The position numbers were made by a program, and so were the translations under genes. From Thauera humireducens (lineage in GTDB: Bacteria > Pseudomonadota > Gammaproteobacteria > Burkholderiales > Rhodocyclaceae): a stretch of DNA of 64,000 bases. Under the pieces are notes generated by a model that saw only the letters and a program-made list of their open reading frames with translations, had not been told where the DNA came from and did not search any database. The stretch's first letter is position 1. Every line of letters begins with the position of its first letter. Shown one piece after another: positions 54,624-63,114 of the stretch. The stretch covers positions 1,860,001-1,924,000 of the forward strand of contig NZ_CP014646.1 of NCBI RefSeq assembly GCF_001051995.2, written 5' to 3'.

Positions 54624-55922
54624 TCAGACGTCGATGCGCGGGAGCGCAACGGGCAGTTTGATCGCGTGGATCGCTTGGACAAGCGGGCCGATCGGCATGT
54701 CGCCATAACGCCTGCTGACACTCGACGACACATGCCCTGTCAAGGCGTCATGCACTTCTTCGCTGATCCCCGCTGCGCGGCACAGCGTCTTGAACGTATG
54801 CCGAAAGCTGTGAAACACAACTCTGGGGTCAGTGAGGCCGACTCCCCGCCGTCCGCGGAGATAGCGCTGAAACCACTTGCAAAAATTCCCGCCTCGCCGA
54901 CCGTCGTGGTCGGGGAGCAGTTCAGGAAAGAGCCACTTGTGCCCCGACTCACGCACCAGATCGACATAATCCGGGAAACCGGCCCGCAAGATCTCGGGGT
55001 GCAGAGGGACGATGCGGCGGGAGCCGATCGTCTTGAGCCGCTGCGTCTCCCCTTCGTCCGTGATGCGCATCAGCAGTCCGTACTCAGGATCCTCGATGAT
55101 GTCGTGTGTGAGCAGTTGTGCGATTTCCTCGAGTCGGGCGCCAGTGACGAGGGCAAGCATCGGCATCCAGACGCACGCAGGACCACAACCGGCCACAGGC
55201 CGAAAATCTTCGGCGTACACCGGAGACGTGAAGATCCTCTCCAACTCCTGCGCGGTGAACGCCCGACGTTCGAGGGTCGGCACTTCCGCGCGCGGGACCT
55301 TGAGCCCCCTTGCCACGTTCTGCTTGAGGAGGCCGGCATCATATCCAACTTGCAGCAACGTCGAGATGAGGCCGATCCGCTTGGCGACCGTGCCCCTGGC
55401 AAGACGCTTGCTGAGCAAGTGGTCGCGGAAGTCGGCAATGTCCTGTCGCTCGAGCGAGGCCCAAGGCTTGCGACAACGCGACCGGAACTCCTTGATGGCC
55501 GACTTCATGTCCCCGATCGTCGAACTGGCTCGAGTCACGTCGATGCGGGCCCAGGCGTCGAAAAGCGCCTTGTCGGTGAGTTGCTTCGTCGGACTCGATT
55601 TTTTGGGCGGAACCTCAGCGACGACAATGGGCTGTTGAGCCACCTGCGCCACGTGAGGAAGCACATCCTCCGCTTTCGGGACAGCGTCGAAATCTGGAGA
55701 CAGATCGCCGGTCGGCGCATAGGCCGGAACGGCTGCGAGTGCATCGGCTTCCTGGAACCGACTCAGCCACTCGCTCGCCAAGCGCAGCGAAAGAACTCTG
55801 GCAAGCGCAGGGTCACGCGTCTGAAGATTGACTCGGACAACCTTGCCATGGAGTCTTTCAAGACGGGCGGGCACTCGAATCTGGAACCAGAGAGTGCCAT
55901 GATGGGCGGTTACGTACGACAT
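54624..55922 (-). CDS. Tyrosine site-specific integrase of the island (DUF6538-type)
   Basis: 432 aa from ATG 55922 (GGAGAAG 7 nt upstream; frame open to 55982). N-terminal GTLWFQIRVPARLERLHGK (DUF6538-like), core-binding domain about 155-235 (FDAWARIDVTRASSTIGDMK), catalytic domain with all residues: Arg in VTGARLEEIAQLL, Lys region, HSFRHTFKT (His-x2-Arg), LTGHVSSSVSRRYGD (His, Tyr). Its start is about 120 bp from the tRNA-Ser att site, the standard position for the enzyme that inserted the island. Confidence 0.92.
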   Translation of the reverse strand: MSYVTAHHGTLWFQIRVPARLERLHGKVVRVNLQTRDPALARVLSLRLASEWLSRFQEADALAAVPAYAPTGDLSPDFDAVPKAEDVLPHVAQVAQQPIVVAEVPPKKSSPTKQLTDKALFDAWARIDVTRASSTIGDMKSAIKEFRSRCRKPWASLERQDIADFRDHLLSKRLARGTVAKRIGLISTLLQVGYDAGLLKQNVARGLKVPRAEVPTLERRAFTAQELERIFTSPVYAEDFRPVAGCGPACVWMPMLALVTGARLEEIAQLLTHDIIEDPEYGLLMRITDEGETQRLKTIGSRRIVPLHPEILRAGFPDYVDLVRESGHKWLFPELLPDHDGRRGGNFCKWFQRYLRGRRGVGLTDPRVVFHSFRHTFKTLCRAAGISEEVHDALTGHVSSSVSRRYGDMPIGPLVQAIHAIKLPVALPRIDV

Positions 55923-55971
55923 ACAGCTTCTCCAAGAATTGAGATAGCTGCTGGTACGGTGTACACCACTT

Positions 55972-56061
55972 TGTAACACCATCGCAAAACCCTGATGTTG
56001 CTGAATCCCTTATTTCAAGCGGATTCAAGGGCTTGCGGTGTTACTGGCGGAGACGGAGGGA
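55972..56061. repeat. Right attachment region (attR side) with arm-like repeats
   Basis: TGTAACACCA (55,972-55,981), inverted GGTGTTAC (56,037-56,044) and the 18-bp core CTGGCGGAGACGGAGGGA (56,044-56,061) shared with 23,759-23,776. Confidence 0.8.
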
Positions 56062-56137
56062 TTCGAACCCTCGATACCGTTTTTGACGGTATGCTCCCTT
56101 AGCAGGGGAGTGCCTTCGACCTCTCGGCCACGTCTCC
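56045..56137 (-). tRNA. tRNA-Ser(GCU)
   Basis: 93 nt including encoded CCA. Acceptor stem GGAGACG/CGTCTCC, discriminator G, D-arm TGGCCGAGAGGTCGAAGGCA, anticodon arm CTCCC-CTGCTAA-GGGAG (anticodon GCT), long variable arm ATACCGTCAAAAACGGTAT typical of class II tRNAs, T-arm GAGGGTTCGAATCCCTC. Its 3' end is the island att core. Confidence 0.97.
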
Positions 56138-56151
56138 ATCAGGAAGGCGCG

Positions 56152-56180
56152 ATGATAGCGAGTTCGCGCAGTCCGGTCAA
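56152..56180 (-). promoter_or_regulatory. tRNA-Ser promoter
   Basis: On the minus strand -35 TTGACC (56,175-56,180), 17-bp spacer, -10 TATCAT (56,152-56,157), 15 nt before the tRNA 5' end. Confidence 0.8.
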
Positions 56181-56674
56181 ACAGTATTCACTGGCTTTAT
56201 CAGACTCCGGTGATCGAGCCCAGAGCGACCGTTTCCACCTATTCGTCGAAGGCGTGGCCGCCGCGCTCAGGCAAGCCTGGGGCGCCACCGGCAACCACGA
56301 CTTCGCAGTCGCGGCCCCTCCTGCACAGTGCAGCTCGACAGCCTTGCGGGACGCACTTGGCCTTGCGATCGCCCCCCCTTCCGCCCCGCCGCCACGGTAC
56401 TGAACTATCAGTGCCATTGTCGTATCCAACGCCGTGTGGATAAGGCTCGAGATTCTGATGAAGGCGGAGTGTTAGCCCCGCCTTTCACGCCGAACCCAAC
56501 AAATGCGTCTCATACAACTTCTAACGCAAAAATGCGAAATTTGCCATTGTATGTGGAGCGAATAGTGATTTATACTTTTCGTAGGCTATAACTTTAGTCG
56601 TAGAAGCCCGCATATAAAATCGATTCGGAGTCATGCAAAATTCATGCGCTCCACACTCAACCGAGGAACAACAG
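56181..56674. other. Intergenic region, no gene supported
   Basis: About 490 bp. Open frames on both strands look non-coding. The AT-rich part (56,520-56,640) probably holds the promoter of the HTH gene. Confidence 0.45.
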
Positions 56675-56968
56675 ATGAAAGCCACTGACAGCTTTGACGT
56701 TCGCGAAATCCGCCGCAAGCTTGGCCTGAACCAGTCCCAGTTCTGGTCGAAGATCGGCGTCACCCAGAGCGGCGGCTCCCGCTACGAGAGCGGTCGCAAC
56801 ATCCCCCGCCCGGTCCAGGCCCTGCTGCGTCTGGTACACATCGAGCAGATCGACATCAACAAGGTCAAGCGTGATGACGTCGACGTCGCCGAGTACCTGA
56901 AGACGACCAACCCCGAGCTCTACAAGACCCTCAAGAAGGAAGCGCGCGCAAAGAAAAAGGACCGCTGA
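56675..56968 (+). CDS. Helix-turn-helix protein (97 aa)
   Basis: XRE-like HTH: VREIRRKLGLNQSQFWSKIGVTQSGGSRYESGRNIPRPVQALL, then an acidic linker and a Lys-rich tail (LKKEARAKKKDR). ATG 56675 with AGGA about 8 nt upstream is preferred to the in-frame start at 56633. Monocistronic with its own terminator. Small HTH proteins of this pattern are common in betaproteobacterial chromosomes; target unknown. Confidence 0.8.
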   Translation: MKATDSFDVREIRRKLGLNQSQFWSKIGVTQSGGSRYESGRNIPRPVQALLRLVHIEQIDINKVKRDDVDVAEYLKTTNPELYKTLKKEARAKKKDR

Positions 56969-56987
56969 GCGCGATGCCGTCCGGCAA

Positions 56988-57875
56988 TCAGGGGCTGACG
57001 CGAACCGTCAGCCCTTTTTTTTCGATCCGGCTGGCAATGGCCTGCAGCTCGTCCGTTGTCAGTGGCGACAGATGCGCGGCCTCGGGCTGCATCGACTGCC
57101 GCGCGATGCCGTAGAGCAGCACCCCCTGCAGCTTCGACACGCCGGCCTGCTCCAGCAGCCCCAAGTAGGCGTCGATCTCTGCCTCCGACGGCACGGCCCC
57201 GTCCCAGCGGAACATGCAGGTCTGCACCCAGGTGGCACAGAGCGCCGCACAGCGCGCCAGGTTGCGCGCTACCGAATCGGGCTCGAGTTGCACGCCGTTG
57301 ATGCGCGCCATCGCCTCCGGCGTTCCCGCGTCCACCTTGAACCACACTTCCCCGCCCGCCTCGCCGAGCCGCCTTATGCCCGCCTGCACCCGCGCCTGTG
57401 CCAACAGGCTGCCGTTGGTGATCAAGCGCACGGGAACGGTCTCGGCCAGCCCGAACTCGGCGCACAGGCGCACCACCAACCCGACCGCCTCCGGGAAGAC
57501 CGCGGCGCTGGTCGGTTCGCCGTTGCCGGAGAACGCGACGTCCCTGATCACGCGCGCTTCTTCCGGCACGAAACGCTGCATCCAGTCTCCATGGACCAGA
57601 TCCGCCAGGAAGCCGCGCAACTCGTCCTCCAGACGAACGAGGTCGATTTCGGGCGCCTTGCCCCGAACGAGCCCGGGCACCTGGCAGTAGGCGCAATGCC
57701 AGTTGCAGGCATTGTTCGGATTGAGGTTGATGCCGACCGACACGCCGCCTGCACGCCGCGACAGCACCGGATAGACATAGGTCAGCCCGGCAAGGTCGCG
57801 ATCGTGGTTGCGGACGCTCAGGCTGCGCGGAGGGGTCTTGGAGGAAGAAGGGGAAATCATCGTCTGCTCAATCAC
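56988..57875 (-). CDS. Radical SAM protein (wyosine-synthetase-like group)
   Basis: 295 aa. Cluster motif ACNWHCAYCQVPG (Cys-x3-Cys-x2-Cys, about residue 58) preceded by SVGINLNPNNA, then DVAFSGNGEPTSA (SAM-binding GGEP-like) and VRLITNGSLL. This pattern occurs in proteins annotated as radical SAM of the tRNA wyosine synthetase type. ATG 57860 is an alternative start. Divergent from queD (71-bp gap), but the sequence does not look like QueE, so a role in queuosine synthesis is not supported. Confidence 0.85.
   Translation of the reverse strand: MIEQTMISPSSSKTPPRSLSVRNHDRDLAGLTYVYPVLSRRAGGVSVGINLNPNNACNWHCAYCQVPGLVRGKAPEIDLVRLEDELRGFLADLVHGDWMQRFVPEEARVIRDVAFSGNGEPTSAAVFPEAVGLVVRLCAEFGLAETVPVRLITNGSLLAQARVQAGIRRLGEAGGEVWFKVDAGTPEAMARINGVQLEPDSVARNLARCAALCATWVQTCMFRWDGAVPSEAEIDAYLGLLEQAGVSKLQGVLLYGIARQSMQPEAAHLSPLTTDELQAIASRIEKKGLTVRVSP
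56992..57022 (+). terminator. Intrinsic terminator of the HTH gene
   Basis: GGGCTGACG-CGAAC-CGTCAGCCC followed by eight T. The stem lies inside the last codons (TVRVSP) of the convergent radical SAM gene. Confidence 0.9.
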
Positions 57876-57946
57876 TTGCGGAATATACGGAAAGGCCGGA
57901 GCACACGTGCGATGCTATAATCCGCGCCCTTTTCCAGAGGTCAGCC

Positions 57947-58390
57947 ATGCGCATCACCCGCCGTCTCGAATTCGATGCCGGACACCGGATCCCCGATCAC
58001 GCCAGCCAGTGCCGCCACCTGCACGGGCACCGCTACGCCATCGAGGTGACGCTGTCGGGCGAGATCATCAAGGCCGACGGCCTGCCGGTCAATGGCATGG
58101 TGATGGACTTTGCCGACGTCAAGCGCATCGCCAACGAATGCGTGGTCGAGCGCTGGGATCATGCCTTTCTCGTGTATCGCGGCGACACCCAGATCATGAG
58201 CCTGCTGTCGGCGATCCCCGATCACAAGACGGTGGTCCTCGACGTCGTGCCCACCGCCGAGAACCTCGCCGCCGAGGCCTTCCGCATCCTTGACCCGGCC
58301 TATCGCGACACCTACGGCAATCATCTGCGCCTGGAGCGCGTGCGTCTGTACGAGACGCCGAACTGCTGGGCCGACGCCGTTCGGGCCTGA
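57947..58390 (+). CDS. queD: 6-carboxy-5,6,7,8-tetrahydropterin synthase
   Basis: 147 aa of the 6-pyruvoyl-tetrahydropterin synthase fold; converts 7,8-dihydroneopterin triphosphate to carboxytetrahydropterin in queuosine/7-deazaguanine synthesis. Zinc ligands: FDAGHRI and CRHLHGHRY. Catalytic Cys in SQCRHLHGH (about residue 24), FADVKRI and a C-terminal Glu (LYETPNCWADAV). Normal length. Confidence 0.93.
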   Translation: MRITRRLEFDAGHRIPDHASQCRHLHGHRYAIEVTLSGEIIKADGLPVNGMVMDFADVKRIANECVVERWDHAFLVYRGDTQIMSLLSAIPDHKTVVLDVVPTAENLAAEAFRILDPAYRDTYGNHLRLERVRLYETPNCWADAVRA

Positions 58391-58430
58391 ACACCGCCGC
58401 GGGGCGCGATCAGGCGCCCGTATCGCGGCT

Positions 58431-59063
58431 TCAATCCCGCAGCGAAGGCCATGCCGGCAGCTTCCAGCCGAACACGACCGCCAGCAGGCGCGAACCCGTG
58501 GCAGTGCAGATGCCGGCGATCATCGACACATGCGGCGCCGCACCCAGTGCGTGCAGCCCGAGCAGCACGACGCAGCCGACGACGGCGCACAGTGTGTAGG
58601 GCCGGTGGTCCTGATAGACCTTGGGAATCTCATTGCACAGCACGTCGCGCGAGACCCCACCAAACACCGCGGTGATCGCGCCCATGAGTACGGACACGAG
58701 TGGGGGCGTCCCCGCCGCCGATGCAATCGTGGCGCCCGAAATGGCGAACAGACCGAGACCGCAGGCGTCAGCGAACTCCATCGCATTCTCGGTGATGCGA
58801 TGGCGAACGGTCCTCAGCCACAGGGGTGCGGTCAGCGCCAGCGCCAGCACGATCCACACATACTCCTGATTCTGGATCCAGAACAAGGGCCGGCGATCGA
58901 GCAGGACGTCCCGCACCGTACCGCCGCCGAACGCGCTGACAAAGGCGACCGAAAACACGCCGACGATGTCCATCCGCTTCCTGATCGCCTCGAGGAGCCC
59001 GGACATGGCGAACGCGATCGTGCCGCCGACTTCGATCACCAACAGAATCGTTTCGAACTTCAT
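58431..59063 (-). CDS. Trimeric intracellular cation channel (TRIC/UPF0126) family membrane protein
   Basis: 210 aa with about seven membrane helices and the tandem glycine motifs of the family: FAMSGLLEAIRKRMDIVGVF and SAFGGGTVRDVLLDR in the first repeat, FAISGATIAS and TAVFGGVSRDVLCNEIP in the second. Related to E. coli YicG. Possible K+ channel or amino-acid-related role; function in bacteria is not settled. Confidence 0.88.
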   Translation of the reverse strand: MKFETILLVIEVGGTIAFAMSGLLEAIRKRMDIVGVFSVAFVSAFGGGTVRDVLLDRRPLFWIQNQEYVWIVLALALTAPLWLRTVRHRITENAMEFADACGLGLFAISGATIASAAGTPPLVSVLMGAITAVFGGVSRDVLCNEIPKVYQDHRPYTLCAVVGCVVLLGLHALGAAPHVSMIAGICTATGSRLLAVVFGWKLPAWPSLRD

Positions 59064-59160
59064 CTATTCAGAACCGGAAAACCGAGTATGCCGCCGCACC
59101 TGAGGGCCGCGCGGCAACCGAAAAGCAAATGGCAGCCCCCAAGGCCGCCGCCAGAAAAAA

Positions 59161-59190
59161 CAAAAAACACGCTCCGCACCGCGAAGCGTG
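59161..59190 (-). terminator. Intrinsic terminator of the M20 gene
   Basis: CACGCT ... AGCGTG stem followed on the minus strand by TTTTTTG, about 22 bp after the stop at 59,212. Confidence 0.75.
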
Positions 59191-59211
59191 CCAATCCTGT
59201 CCCCGCCGAGC

Positions 59212-60369
59212 TTACTTAAGGTAGTGCTGCACCAGCGCCACCCAGTATGCCGCCCCGACAGGCAGGTTGCGATCATCGAAATCGTACATCGGGTGATGCA
59301 CCATCGGCGTGTCGCCGTTGCCGATGAAGCAGTAGCTACCCGGCTTGTGCTGCGCATAGTACGCGAAGTCCTCGCTGCCCATGAACGTGGGGCCGGGCAT
59401 CACCACCTGGTCGTCGCCCAGCAGGGCGCGCGCGACATCGGCACATTCGGCGGTCTGCACGGGATCATTGACAAGCACCGCGCCCGGAGGGCCTTCGACG
59501 ATTTCGTGACCGACGCCGAACGATGCGGCCTGCGCAGCGGTAATCGCCCGCACCTTGTCGAGCACCAGCTTTCGCGTTTCCGGCGCGCTGCTGCGGATGC
59601 TCAGACGCAAGGTGGCGGTCTGGGGAATCACGTTGCCCGCGTCGCCCGCCAGGAAGGCGCCGACCGTCACCACCGCGGAGTCCTTGGCGCCAACGTTGCG
59701 CGACACGATCGTCTGCAGCGCCATGACCAGGGAAGCCCCCGCCACCACCGGGTCGATGCTCTTCTCCGGCATCGAGCCGTGACTCCCCTTGCCGGTGAGG
59801 ACGATCTCCCAGTTGTCCACCGCGGCCATCACCTGCCCGGCGGTGAAATAGAGCTTGCCGCGCTCCAGCGTCGGCATGTTGTGCATGCCGAACACCGCAT
59901 CCATCGGGAAACGCTCGAACAGACCGTCCTTGATCATGGCCACGGCGCCGCCCATGATCTCCTCGGCCGGCTGGAAGATCAGATTGACCGTGCCATTGAA
60001 AGCGCGCGTGTGCGCGAGGTAATGCGCCGCGCCGAGCAGCATCGCGCTGTGGCCGTCGTGACCGCAGGTGTGGGACTTGCCCGGGATGGTGCTCTTGTGG
60101 CCGCCTTCGATCATTTCCTGCACGGCCAGCGCGTCGGTGTCGGCCCGCAGACCGATGGACTTCTTGCCGTCGCCGCAGCTCATCCGCGCAACCAGCCCGG
60201 TCTTGCCGATGTTCTCGGTCACTTCATAGCCCCAGCCGCGCAGCAGGTCGGCAATGTAGCGGGCGGTGTTGTGTTCCTCGAACGCCACTTCGGGGTGTTG
60301 GTGCATGTGGTGCCGCCAGGCCTTCATCTGTTCCTGGTCGGCGGTCAGTGCATTCAAAAGCATGCTCAT
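59212..60369 (-). CDS. M20-family amidohydrolase
   Basis: 385-aa metallopeptidase-type amidohydrolase (hippurate hydrolase/aminoacylase group), hydrolysing N-acyl amino acids. Metal-site motifs: HQHPEVAFEE (about 25), LRADTDALAVQE (about 75), HTCGHDGHSAMLLGAA (about 100), FQPAEEIMGGA (about 130) with catalytic Glu, GSHGSMPEKSIDP (lid dimerisation, about 185) and MGSEDFAYY (about 320). AGGAG lies 6 nt before ATG 60369. Downstream of the MFS gene (146 bp) under likely LysR control. Confidence 0.92.
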   Translation of the reverse strand: MSMLLNALTADQEQMKAWRHHMHQHPEVAFEEHNTARYIADLLRGWGYEVTENIGKTGLVARMSCGDGKKSIGLRADTDALAVQEMIEGGHKSTIPGKSHTCGHDGHSAMLLGAAHYLAHTRAFNGTVNLIFQPAEEIMGGAVAMIKDGLFERFPMDAVFGMHNMPTLERGKLYFTAGQVMAAVDNWEIVLTGKGSHGSMPEKSIDPVVAGASLVMALQTIVSRNVGAKDSAVVTVGAFLAGDAGNVIPQTATLRLSIRSSAPETRKLVLDKVRAITAAQAASFGVGHEIVEGPPGAVLVNDPVQTAECADVARALLGDDQVVMPGPTFMGSEDFAYYAQHKPGSYCFIGNGDTPMVHHPMYDFDDRNLPVGAAYWVALVQHYLK

Positions 60370-60515
60370 GATGACTCCTGATCGAGATCTGAAATCCTGC
60401 AAGGTGATACCCGGGCGTCACGGGCTTGGGCGATCGGCCCGGGTTGGCTCTGCGCGCGGCACCGTCGCGAACACGGGGCGCACAGAGCGGTGTGTGGTGT
60501 GCTGCGGTTGCCGCG

Positions 60516-61988
60516 TCAGGCTTTCTTGGCGCGGGCCTTCGGAACGGTGAGCATGATCGACAGGATCGCCACCACCACCATGAAGACGTTGAACATCAGG
60601 GCGATGATTGCGGCCTCGCGCACCGCCAGGTTGTCCTGACGGCCCTGGAAGGTGGTCACGCCTTCGAGCCAGGCAACGCTCTCGGGATTGGCGCTGAGCG
60701 CGGTGAAGATCGCGGCAGAGATCGCCACGCCGAAGGCCGCACCGAGCGACGAGGCCATCTTGTAGATCCCGGAACCCGAGCCCGACTGATCGGCCGGAAG
60801 GCTCGACAGGGCGGCGTCGGTGGAAGGGGTGGCGTAAAAGGCCAGGCCCACACCGAACAGGGCGTAGCCGATCATGGCCATGATCTTGTAGTCGCCGACC
60901 AGCAGATTGGCCGGGGACAGCAGCACGATCGCGAGACCGGTGATGAGGCAGCCCCAGATCATCGGCCGGCGGACACCGAAACGCTGCAGCAGCTTCTCGC
61001 CGACGCGGATGAAGGCGATGATCGCAATCGCATAGCCGAGCGTGAGCGTGCCGGCTTGCTGGGCGCTCATGTCGCCGCCGAGCTGTACCAGTTGCAGCGA
61101 AACCAGCAGGGTGCCGGCGACGCCGTTGAGCAGGAAGTTGGAAATGGTGGCGCCGGTGTAGGTCGGGTTGCGGAACAGCTTGAAATCGACGAAGGGCTGG
61201 CCGATCGAGCTCTCGATGCGGAAGAACATCGCACCAAAGACGATCACGGCGGCGATCAGGCCCAGGCTCATCGGGCTGGTCCAGCCCATCTTGTTACCCT
61301 GGGTGACGAGGATCTGCAGGGCCACCATGGCGATCATGAAGGTCAGCACGCCCGCCAGGTCGAACTTGTAGCTGCCCCGGGTTTCGGCCTTGCTCTCCGG
61401 CGTACCCTTGAGCATCAGCAGACCGATCACGGACACGACGATCGAGGCGAAGAAGATGTAGCGCCAGCCGAAATTCTGCGTGACCAGGCCGCCGAACAGC
61501 GAACAGACGCCCGAACCACCCCACGAGCCGATCGACCAGAGGCTCACTGCGCGCTGGCGTGCGGGGCCATCCCAGTACGCCTTCACCAGGGCGAGACTGG
61601 CCGGCATGATGCATGCGGCGGAGACGCCCTGCAGCGCACGCCCGACCAGCAGGAAGGCGGTCGCCAGACTGCCCTCGGGCGCAATGGCGATCAGCAGCGA
61701 GCCGACGATATTGAGGTAGAAGCCGATGCGGACGATCTTCAGCCGGCCGACGCGGTCGGCCAGGCCGCCCATGACCACGATGAAGATGCCGGAGAACAGG
61801 GCGGTGATGGCGACCGCGATGTTCATCATGCTGGCATCCAGACCCAGGTCGCGCTACATGTCCGGCGCAATGTTGAGGGTGGTCTGGGCAAAGAGCCAGA
61901 AGGCGATGACGCCCAGAATGATGCCGTAAAGTAATTTGTCAGTACCCTGGTAGGTGGTACTGGAGGCCGTACCCGCAATAGCTGTCAT
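60516..61988 (-). pseudogene. DHA2-type MFS transporter with in-frame TAG at codon 45
   Basis: Begins at ATG 61988 (AGGAG 7 nt upstream) with helix 1 (LLYGIILGVIAFWLFAQTTLNIAPDM), then TAG at 61,856-61,854, and continues in the same frame (RDLGLDASMMNIAVAITALF) to 60,516: 490 codons, about 14 helices. Conserved GGLADRVGRLK, RALQGVSAACIMPASLALV and GWRYIFFASI. The interrupted context APDM-stop-RDLG fits CAG to TAG. A shorter product could start at 61,829. Lies between the LysR and M20 genes; likely exports or imports the M20 substrate. Confidence 0.85.
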
Positions 61989-62188
61989 GGCAATCTCCTG
62001 AAGGAAGCGGGTTGAACAATGTCTACGCCCTCATCCTAGAGATTCCCCTACAGAAAATAAGGCATTGCGTTTTCCGTGGTGACGACCATCCGGAATCACC
62101 CCAGACGGACGTGCGAATCAGTTGAAACCGCGCCCGGAAGGCGATACGTTGCGCCAGCAAGATGCCAACACGGACACGGGGCGGCCCC
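61989..62188. promoter_or_regulatory. Divergent LysR/MFS promoter region
   Basis: 200 bp between the MFS start and the LysR start; typical location for LysR binding sites. No clear T-N11-A box could be singled out. Confidence 0.45.
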
Positions 62189-63080
62189 ATGAAAGACCAT
62201 CAACTTCGAGCACTGGTACATGTGGCGGAATCCAGCTCGATCCGTGCTGCCGCGCGGGAGATGAACCTGAGCCAGAGCGCCCTCACCAAGGCCTTGCGCG
62301 AGCTTGAGGAAGATGTCGGCGCACCGCTCCTGACCCGCAGCTACAAGGGCATCGAATTCACCGCCGCCGGTTCGGTGCTGCTCAGCCGCGCCCGGCTGGC
62401 CCTGTCGATCCTGGACAAGGCGGTGGAGGAAGTGCGCCAGCTGCATGGCGGCCCCGGGTCACGGGTGGTCATTGCCGTCACGCCCATGGTCGGGGCGCTG
62501 GTGCTGCCCCGGGTACTGCGCGAATACGAGCGCTTGCGGCCCGACACCGAGGTGCATCTCACCGAAGGGCTGCTGACCCAGGTGTTGCCCGATCTGATCG
62601 AGGGCAGGCTCGATTTTGCGATTGCCGTCGCCGACCCTGCGGACCTGCCCTACGAGATCGCCTTTGAACCGCTGGGCCCCGCCGAAGCCGTACTCGCCGG
62701 GCGCGTCGGCCACCCGCTGGCCGCTGCAAGGACCTGGGCCGAGCTGAGCGACGCGAAATGGGTGATCAACCTGAGTCCGGGCAGCCTCGGGCATGCCCTG
62801 CTCGCCTGGGTGAAGCTGCAGGGACTCGCCCCACCCCGGAACATGATCCGCTGCGCCTCGACAATGCTGATGCTCGAACTGATGCAGCGCACCGACTGCA
62901 TCGGGATCGGTCCAGCCAAGCTGTTCGAGGACCGCCTCGTCGGTCACGGCATCGAGCGCATCAACGTCACCCCCCCTGCCGCCGCCGATGAGCTTCGGCC
63001 TGCTGCGGCTGCGTGGCGTGCCGCTGTCGAGTGCAGCGAAGCCCATGGCGACACTGTTCTCGCGCTACCTCGCGCCGTGA
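62189..63080 (+). pseudogene. LysR-family regulator with C-terminal frameshift
   Basis: HTH at the N terminus (LRALVHVAESSSIRAAAREMNLSQSALTKALRELEEDVG), substrate-binding domain with RVVIAVTPMVGALVLPRVL and LLTQVLPDLIEGRLDFAIAV. After a C7 run at 62,970-62,976 the frame reads a low-complexity tail to 63,127, while the next frame encodes the expected family ending PMSFGLLRLRGVPLSSAAKP to a stop at 63,080. One C too many explains it. The loss of about 35 residues may or may not destroy function; base-calling error is possible. Confidence 0.75.
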
Positions 63081-63114
63081 CCCGGAACAGGCCCCGACGC
63101 CTGCGACGGCCGCG

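Larger units (their letters stand above)
23759..56061. mobile_element. Genomic island integrated at tRNA-Ser(GCU)
   Basis: The 32.3-kb segment is bounded by 18-bp direct repeats of the tRNA-Ser 3' end. A tyrosine integrase gene (54,624-55,922) ends about 120 bp from the intact tRNA. TGTAACACCA repeats lie inside both ends (23,840; 23,853; 55,972; and inverted 56,037), resembling integrase arm sites. Content is mosaic: IS elements, a toxin-antitoxin pair, a group II intron, several recombinases and low-GC genes. No conjugation genes are visible, so it is probably a non-self-mobile or decayed island. Confidence 0.85.

Noticed and set aside
56988..57875. QueE partner of QueD
   Set aside because: Cluster context and the rest of the sequence resemble wyosine-type radical SAM proteins, not 7-carboxy-7-deazaguanine synthase, and it is divergent rather than co-transcribed.
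31046..61988. Genome-wide recoding of TAG
   Set aside because: Only two in-frame cases, both explainable by nonsense mutation or sequencing error; at least one other gene (45,292-46,008) ends normally at TAG.
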